This document shows positions 6,879 through 10,576 of a stretch of 10,576 bases of DNA, piece by piece. The translations under genes were made by a program, and so were the position numbers. The notes beneath the pieces were generated by a model. The model searched no databases. It saw only the letters and a program-made list of their open reading frames with translations, and had not been told where the DNA came from. Numbering within the stretch: the first letter of the stretch is position 1; every line of letters begins with the position of its first letter. Source of the stretch: an uncultured Bacilli bacterium (GTDB taxonomy: Bacteria > Bacillota_I > Bacilli_A > RF39 > UBA660); NCBI GenBank assembly GCA_947627835.1, contig CANQXM010000041.1, positions 1-10,576 of the forward strand. Reading direction: 5' to 3'.

Positions 6879-7074
6879 GAGAAAAGAAGAGTAAAATGAA
6901 AACTGAAACAAGAAAGTACGTGGCTGATGAAAACGTACCAGCAATCATTTGAAAGAAACTTTTCGAGAGGTTACCGTATACAAAGTAACCCGCAAGGAAA
7001 TTGCGTTATCAAAGAAAGACCCAATTAAGGTGGTACCACGAAGCAGTTCGTCCTTATGAAGAATTGCTTTTTTT
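6879..7074 (+). promoter_or_regulatory. T-box riboswitch, glutamate specifier (GAA)
   Basis: A complete transcription-attenuation T-box. Stem I base: GAAAAG (6881-6886) pairs with CTTTTC (6959-6964). The specifier loop has AGAGTA on the 5' side (6888-6893) and GAA at 6951-6953, the Glu codon, opposite. It continues as AAATGA/TCATTT (6894-6899 with 6945-6950). The distal arm has an AAGAAA bulge, stem GTACG/CGTAC (6916-6920 with 6934-6938) and loop TGGCTGATGAAAA, like the known tRNA-elbow-binding module. Two small hairpins follow: GGTTAC/GTAACC (6969-6990) and CGCAA/TTGCG (6991-7005). The T-box bulge TGGTACC (7031-7037) sits between antiterminator helices TAAGG/CCTTA (7026-7030 with 7052-7056) and ACG/CGT (7038-7040 with 7049-7051). 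Uncharged tRNA-Glu would favour the antiterminator and turn on gltX. No room exists for a large stem II or IIA/B pseudoknot. Confidence 0.95.
7041..7074 (+). terminator. T-box regulated terminator
   Basis: AAGCAGTTC (7041-7049) pairs with GAATTGCTT (7061-7069), with one G-U pair and an 11-base loop, in a T run at 7068-7074. Its bases overlap the antiterminator helices, so the two structures exclude each other. Confidence 0.9.
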
Positions 7075-7089
7075 AATGAAAGGAAGAAA

Positions 7090-8748
7090 ATGATGACAAG
7101 AAAAGAATATGCGGACTTTTTAGTACCCAACATTAAACATGACCGCGAATATTATGAAAAAAAATACCCCAAACGGAATTTAGAAGAAGGCGCTATCGTC
7201 CTTCGTGTTGCTCCAAGTCCTACTGGATTTGTACACTTTGGAACCCTTTTTCAAGGCCAATTAGACCATAACTTAGCGAAAAACTCAAAAGGAGTTTTCA
7301 TGCTTCGAATTGAAGATACCGATCAAAAAAGAGAAGTCGAAAATGGCATTGAAGAAATTTTAGAAGCCTTTAAATTCTATAATATTACGTATGATGAAGG
7401 ACCTATTTCCAAAACGGAAGAAAAAGGTGCTTATGGACCCTACATTCAAAGTAAAAGAAAAGATATTTATGGAGCTTACGTCAAAGACTTAATTGAAAAA
7501 GACCTCGCTTATCCATCTTTTATCACCGAAGAAGAATTAGAGCGTCTTCGTCACGAGCAAGAAGTTTCAAAAAGCCGAATTGGCTACTATGGAAGATATG
7601 CCGTCGATCGAAATTTACAAATGGAAGAAGTCATTGAAAGAGTAAAAAGAAATGAAAAATATGTAATTCGTTTAAAATCTCCAGGAAACTTTGATCATAA
7701 AATTGTCTTTCATGATTTAGTAAAAGGAAAAGTGGAAATGCCTGAAAATGACATTGATCACGTTATCTTAAAAGGCGATGGACTGCCAACTTATCACTTC
7801 GCTCATGTAATTGATGATCACTTAATGCATACAACCCATATCACACGAGGAGATGAGTGGTTAAGTAGCTTGCCAGTTCATATTCAAATGCACGAAATGC
7901 TAGGATTTGAAATTCCCAAATACGCACATATTGCTCCAATTATGAAAGAAGAAGATGGCAAACGAAGAAAAATTAGCAAACGAAAAGACCCAGAAGCCAA
8001 TGTCTTTGAATTTAAAAAAAGAGGAATTCCCATCGAAGCCATAAAAGAATACTTGATGACCCTTTCAAACTCCAATTTTGAAAGTTGGTTTGAACAAGAT
8101 GAAACGAAAGACATTGATGACTTTAAAATAACTTTCGAAAAAATGAATGTAGCAGGAGCTCTTTTTGACATCGAAAAAATTATCAATCTAAGTAAAAACT
8201 TTATTGCTCGCTTAAGTGCGGAAGAATTTTACGAGCGAGTTCTTTCATGGGCGGAAGAATTTGATCAACCATTTTATGAATTACTTAAAAAAGAAAAAGA
8301 AACTGCTATCAAAATGCTAAACATTGAACGAGGTGGCAAAAAACCAAGAAAAGACTATAGTGCTTATAGCGATGTCTATCAAAATATCTGGTATATTTTT
8401 GATGAAAAATGGGATGTACCAAAAGAAGAATATGAATTTGATAAAATAAATGATGTAGAAGAAATTAAAAAGATTTTAACGACATATCTTGAAAAATATT
8501 ATGATGAAAAAGATGATCAAGATGTATGGTTTGAAAAAATCAAACAACTCTGTGAAGAACTTGGATATGCGGCGAATATGAAAGATTATAAAGAAAATCC
8601 AGAAAAATACAAAGGAAATGTAGCAGATGTTTCCACCGTCATTCGCGTTGCTACAACAAGTAAAAAACAAACCCCAAATCTTTACGATATCTTACAAATT
8701 TTAGGTAAAGAAAAAATAGCAAGTCGCTTTGCCAAATGGATGAAATAA
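7090..8748 (+). CDS. gltX: Glutamate--tRNA ligase
   Basis: A class I aminoacyl-tRNA synthetase that charges tRNA-Glu in the cytoplasm. The 552 residues are longer than the common 470-490 form but match a long form I associate with clostridia-like genomes. The Rossmann fold carries APSPTGFVHFGT (41-52; the HIGH box is HFGT, 49-52), the LRIEDTDQ motif, and the KMSKS-type loop KISKR (294-298). The C-terminal third (about 390-550) is the helical anticodon-binding region. Two adjacent ATG codons (7090 and 7093) are possible; the AAGGAAG ribosome site (7080-7086) is slightly better spaced for the second. The Glu-specifier T-box directly upstream independently supports the substrate. A kinase-like gene follows after 16 bases, so both should respond to tRNA-Glu charging. 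Whether the enzyme also mischarges tRNA-Gln cannot be judged from this window. Confidence 0.96.
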   Translation: MMTRKEYADFLVPNIKHDREYYEKKYPKRNLEEGAIVLRVAPSPTGFVHFGTLFQGQLDHNLAKNSKGVFMLRIEDTDQKREVENGIEEILEAFKFYNITYDEGPISKTEEKGAYGPYIQSKRKDIYGAYVKDLIEKDLAYPSFITEEELERLRHEQEVSKSRIGYYGRYAVDRNLQMEEVIERVKRNEKYVIRLKSPGNFDHKIVFHDLVKGKVEMPENDIDHVILKGDGLPTYHFAHVIDDHLMHTTHITRGDEWLSSLPVHIQMHEMLGFEIPKYAHIAPIMKEEDGKRRKISKRKDPEANVFEFKKRGIPIEAIKEYLMTLSNSNFESWFEQDETKDIDDFKITFEKMNVAGALFDIEKIINLSKNFIARLSAEEFYERVLSWAEEFDQPFYELLKKEKETAIKMLNIERGGKKPRKDYSAYSDVYQNIWYIFDEKWDVPKEEYEFDKINDVEEIKKILTTYLEKYYDEKDDQDVWFEKIKQLCEELGYAANMKDYKENPEKYKGNVADVSTVIRVATTSKKQTPNLYDILQILGKEKIASRFAKWMK

Positions 8749-8764
8749 AAACATAGGCAAGTTT

Positions 8765-9595
8765 ATGGAAAAAGAAAAAATTACTTTATCAGCGTTAAAG
8801 AAACTTCCAAACTTACAAGAAGAAAATCCGTATATCAAACGCCTCGATAAAAATACCATTCTAAAACTATTAAAACCATTTTATCAAAATCATCCCGAAT
8901 ATCAGATTGAGCAAAAATATGAATATAGTGAAGAGTTAAAAGAAATAGAGGGGTTAGTTCTTCCCAAAGCCAAAGTAGTTTCAGAAAATAATCAAGTAGT
9001 GGGAGCCATATACGATTACATCGATGCCCCTTCTTTAAAAGAGATGGATGATTCAAAAAACTTAGATCTAAATTACTACAGTAAACGTTATCAAAAACTT
9101 CAAAAACGGTTACAAGCGTGTAGTGAAAAAGGCGTGATTATCACGGATTTAAACACGCTTTCAAATATCTTATATAAACAAGATCAATACTATTTTATTG
9201 ATTATGAAGATATGCAGATAAAAGATTGTCCGACGCCCATTATGTCCTCATTTATTTCCAAGAAAATATTAAAAATGCCAAAATATTATCAAGAACCCTT
9301 CTTTACAAATGATTTTGCCAAATTATCACTAGCAAGTCTTTTCTTTCTTGATGTATTTGAACTAAACTTGACCAATATTTGGAAACTTTTACAACTTCGT
9401 CCCGACAAAGCAAGAGAACTTCTTCAAAAAATGGGAATTTTAGATTTTCAAGAACTCCAAACTTTACTTTTGAATGTAATCAGTAAACAAACCCCAAATC
9501 CTTGGTTAGATGAAGTCTTAACGGCTTTAAAAAATTATCATTTAACCTATTGTGAAGATGCGCAAATTAGAAAAATTGTTTACCAAAAGGACTAA
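8765..9595 (+). CDS. Uncharacterised protein with kinase-fold-like motifs
   Basis: I do not recognise a named family for these 276 residues. The order of motifs resembles a protein-kinase/aminoglycoside-phosphotransferase fold: a Lys in a beta-strand-like ILKLLKP (32-38, Lys34), a hinge-like VVGAIYDYID (78-87), a catalytic-loop-like IITDLNTLSNIL (125-136, Asp128, Asn134) and FIDYEDMQ (144-151, Asp146). The Asp128 to Asp146 spacing of 18 equals the usual HRD-to-DFG spacing, but the Asn is one residue further than normal and no Gly-rich loop is evident. It may be a divergent or inactive kinase, or a phosphotransferase for a small molecule. No signal peptide or membrane segment is seen. It starts 16 bases after gltX behind a weak AGG-type site and ends in a terminator, so it is probably co-transcribed with gltX under the T-box. 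The gene itself is well supported; the fold is a tentative inference. Confidence 0.8.
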   Translation: MEKEKITLSALKKLPNLQEENPYIKRLDKNTILKLLKPFYQNHPEYQIEQKYEYSEELKEIEGLVLPKAKVVSENNQVVGAIYDYIDAPSLKEMDDSKNLDLNYYSKRYQKLQKRLQACSEKGVIITDLNTLSNILYKQDQYYFIDYEDMQIKDCPTPIMSSFISKKILKMPKYYQEPFFTNDFAKLSLASLFFLDVFELNLTNIWKLLQLRPDKARELLQKMGILDFQELQTLLLNVISKQTPNPWLDEVLTALKNYHLTYCEDAQIRKIVYQKD

Positions 9596-9615
9596 AAAAA
9601 TTTAGTTCTTTTTTT
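9589..9615 (+). terminator. Rho-independent terminator after the gltX operon
   Basis: GGACTAAA (9589-9596) pairs with TTTAGTTC (9601-9608), with one G-U pair and a loop of four A, followed by seven T. It overlaps the stop codon of the kinase-like gene. Confidence 0.85.
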
Positions 9616-9659
9616 CTTTTCTAAATAATACTAATAAATCCTAATTATCATATTTTTAT

Positions 9660-9723
9660 TCGTAGATGAAATTAATTTTTCCATCGCTATAATAAAAAGA
9701 AATTTCTTAAAAGAAATCTACGA
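9660..9723. repeat. Nested inverted repeats in the spacer upstream of the HTH gene
   Basis: TCGTAGAT (9660-9667) is the exact inverse complement of ATCTACGA (9716-9723). Between them lie the 12-base palindrome AAGAAATTTCTT (9697-9708) and the arms ATTTCTT/AAGAAAT (9702-9708 with 9711-9717). A TATAAT (9688-9693) also falls inside. The set could be an operator or a folded leader; A/T-rich DNA makes such repeats common by chance. Confidence 0.4.
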
Positions 9724-9765
9724 CAGAATACGCCGTAATCTAAAAGAAAACAAACTTTATCCCGT

Positions 9766-9771
9766 TATAAT
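9766..9771 (+). promoter_or_regulatory. Candidate -10 element for the HTH gene
   Basis: A perfect TATAAT 17 bases before the first candidate ATG, but with no TTG-type -35 at 16-18 bases. Transcription from it would start near 9778 and leave a very short leader. The other TATAAT at 9688-9693, inside the inverted repeats, is an alternative, also without a good -35. Confidence 0.35.
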
Positions 9772-9788
9772 TTCAGGTGAAATGGTGG

Positions 9789-10028
9789 ATGAATATGAAA
9801 GTAAACGTAAAAGATTATTCCAATGGCGATATCATGCGTTTTCTAAGAGAATACGTAGGTCTTACCCAGCAAGAGTTAGCAGATCGATTAAAAAGAAATA
9901 TTCGCACCATTCAACGCTATGAAAAAGAAGATATCAAAATTGATTTAGATCTCATTCGTGAACTTTGTGAAATCTCCGATTTAAACTTAACCATTGAATC
10001 CAAAAGAAAGCAGAAGGAATCAAAATAA
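9789..10028 (+). CDS. Small XRE-type helix-turn-helix DNA-binding protein
   Basis: A protein of 79 residues that is almost entirely one Cro/C1-type helix-turn-helix domain. Counted from the ATG at 9789, FLREYVGLTQQELADRL (18-34) is helix 1 to helix 2, NIRTIQRYEKED (37-48) the recognition helix and turn, and IDLDLIRELCEISDLNL (51-67) the closing helices; a basic tail ends it. Start is uncertain: ATG 9789 has AGGTGA (9775-9780) at 8-base spacing, ATG 9795 has GGTGG at 6 bases, and a GTG at 9777 has little support. It is monocistronic between two terminators. Such lone short proteins act as repressors or as antitoxins; a coding-like remnant just upstream makes a former toxin-antitoxin pair conceivable but unproven. 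The inverted repeats upstream would be a natural place for autoregulation. Confidence 0.85.
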   Translation: MNMKVNVKDYSNGDIMRFLREYVGLTQQELADRLKRNIRTIQRYEKEDIKIDLDLIRELCEISDLNLTIESKRKQKESK

Positions 10029-10040
10029 ATTCCTTTTTTT
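10014..10040 (+). terminator. Rho-independent terminator after the HTH gene
   Basis: AAGGAAT (10014-10020) pairs with ATTCCTT (10029-10035) around an 8-base loop, running into seven T (10034-10040). The HTH stop codon lies within the loop. Confidence 0.8.
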
Positions 10041-10041
10041 A

Positions 10042-10070
10042 TTGCAAGAAAACATCCCATTGCTTATAAT
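10042..10070 (+). promoter_or_regulatory. Strong promoter of the P-type ATPase gene
   Basis: TTGCAA (10042-10047), 17-base spacer, and perfect TATAAT (10065-10070). It comes directly after the terminator of the HTH gene and 23 bases before the ATPase ATG, so the leader is only about 17 bases. Confidence 0.82.
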
Positions 10071-10084
10071 GAAAAAAGAAAGTA

Positions 10085-10103
10085 GATGGTAGCATGTACT
10101 ATC
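10085..10103 (+). promoter_or_regulatory. Hairpin/dyad with the ATPase start codon in its loop
   Basis: GATGGTA (10085-10091) pairs with TACTATC (10097-10103), one G-U pair in seven, leaving the loop GCATG whose last three bases are the ATG at 10094-10096. As DNA it is also a near-palindrome just downstream of the promoter, so it could be a repressor operator or an RNA hairpin affecting initiation. Confidence 0.4.
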
Positions 10104-10576
10104 AAAAAGGGGAAGACGAAATATTGAAAATCCTCGAAACTTCCAAAGAGGGATTAACTTTAGAAGAAGTAGAAAAACGAAAGAAAAAATACGGAAAAAA
10201 TGAACTTCCCAAAAAGAAACCAGATAGCATTTGGAAAATAATATTCCACGAATTAACCGATCCCATTGTCCTTTTGCTTTTATTTACCGTAGGAATCTCT
10301 TTATTGATTCATGAAATCATTGATGCCGTTACCATTTCTTTGATTATCTTATTAGATGTCGCGATGGGTGCATATCAAGAAAATAAAGCCAATCACACAG
10401 CAGAAGCCTTAGAAAAATTAATAACCCAAAAAGTAAAAGTCATTCGTAGCGGCCAAAGAATGGAAATTTTATCAGAAGAATTGACACTTGGAGACATTGT
10501 CCTTTTAGAATCTGGAGATAAAGTAAGTGCCGACATGCGTATTTTATCATCTCATAACTTAACCATAGATGAAGCC
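10094..10576 (+). CDS. P-type cation-transporting ATPase (Ca2+-ATPase-like), N-terminal part, 3' truncated
   Basis: The first 161 codons of a P-type ATPase that continues beyond the window. The N-terminal cation-ATPase domain is clear (MYYQKGEDEILKILETSKEG, then EKRKKKYGKNELPKKK to about 42). TM1 is at about 57-73 and TM2 about 76-92, followed by the AYQENKANHTAEALEKL helix (93-109) leading to the actuator domain. That domain shows the typical LTLGDIVLLESGDKVSADMR (130-149) and ends at LTIDEA, just before the expected TGES. The layout is that of the P2A/P2B group, which pumps Ca2+ or related cations out of the cytoplasm; metal-binding N-terminal domains of copper pumps are absent. The phosphorylation site DKTGT lies outside. 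No good ribosome site precedes the ATG, which sits in a hairpin loop; a TTG at 10124 behind GGGGAAG is a less likely start because it would remove the conserved opening. Confidence 0.92.
   Translation, partial: MYYQKGEDEILKILETSKEGLTLEEVEKRKKKYGKNELPKKKPDSIWKIIFHELTDPIVLLLLFTVGISLLIHEIIDAVTISLIILLDVAMGAYQENKANHTAEALEKLITQKVKVIRSGQRMEILSEELTLGDIVLLESGDKVSADMRILSSHNLTIDEA

Larger units (their letters stand above)
9638..9799 (+). other. Coding-like stretch upstream of the HTH gene, possible gene remnant
   Basis: One frame stays open from the TAA at 9635-9637 through to a TGA at 9920-9922. Its part before the helix-turn-helix gene reads like ordinary protein, with segments such as FVDEINFSIAIIK, EIYDRIRRNLKENKLYPV and IISGEMVDEYE. 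It has no usable start codon before ATG 9782, and past about 9790 the frame that matters is that of the HTH gene. It could be the 3' end of a decayed gene, perhaps a former operon partner of the HTH gene, or chance in A/T-rich DNA. No family is recognised. Confidence 0.25.

Noticed and set aside
1200..8670. Several open frames of 60-120 codons antisense to or out of frame with the exporter, AI-2E, polymerase, repair and gltX genes.
   Set aside because: They lie wholly within well-supported genes, lack ribosome sites and have no protein-like motifs; they are shadows of the real genes.
8665..9500. Sixteen identical bases at 8665-8680 (gltX) and 9485-9500 (kinase-like gene), both encoding KQTPN.
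   Set aside because: Too short and in unrelated protein contexts; no further similarity flanks either copy, so chance or codon bias is enough.
1..10576. CRISPR arrays, tRNA or rRNA genes, transposases, attachment sites and the Mycoplasma genetic code.
   Set aside because: No regularly spaced repeats, cloverleaf folds or transposase motifs were seen, and TGA serves as a stop codon in at least two genes.

Overview
The window is AT-rich, gene-dense DNA from a low-GC Gram-positive bacterium (Bacillota). Three things support this: a T-box leader in front of a tRNA synthetase gene, a Gram-positive-type LexA box (GAAC-N4-GTTC), and A/T-rich promoters of the TTGNNN/TATAAT kind. TGA is used as a stop codon (AlkD-like gene, Y-family polymerase), so this is not the Mycoplasma code. 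The gene set would suit an uncultured gut Bacilli/Clostridia-like lineage, but the placement below phylum is inference.

Layout: (1) 1-2628 holds the end of one ABC exporter half-transporter and a complete partner overlapping it by 8 bases. Together they look like a heterodimeric exporter with one degenerate and one catalytic ATP site. The second subunit carries a roughly 190-residue extracytoplasmic insertion built of divergent internal repeats. (2) 2635-3851 is an AI-2E-family (PF01594) membrane protein with its own promoter. (3) 3831-5458, minus strand, is an SOS-type unit: a Y-family polymerase of the UvrX/YqjW kind followed by a YolD-like protein, behind a clear LexA box. (4) 5477-6853, divergent from it, is an AlkD-like DNA alkylation repair gene coupled by ATGA overlap to a lipoprotein cyclophilin. 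(5) 6836-9615 is a glutamate T-box leader, the glutamyl-tRNA synthetase gene and a kinase-fold-like protein of unknown function, closed by a terminator. (6) 9616-10040 has a short A/T-rich spacer with inverted repeats and a coding-like remnant, then a small XRE-type helix-turn-helix gene with its own terminator. (7) 10042-10576 is a strong promoter and the start of a P-type (Ca2+-like) cation ATPase cut off by the window end.

Most genes are housekeeping or common accessory types. The Y-family polymerase/YolD unit and the AlkD-like gene form a small divergent DNA-damage neighbourhood, of which only the polymerase side carries a LexA box near its promoter. I see no CRISPR array, tRNA, rRNA, transposase or clear mobile-element boundary. 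The parts least explained by known families are the repeat-built insertion in the ABC exporter, the kinase-like gene behind gltX, the coding-like frame just upstream of the helix-turn-helix gene, and the dyad placed over the ATPase start codon.
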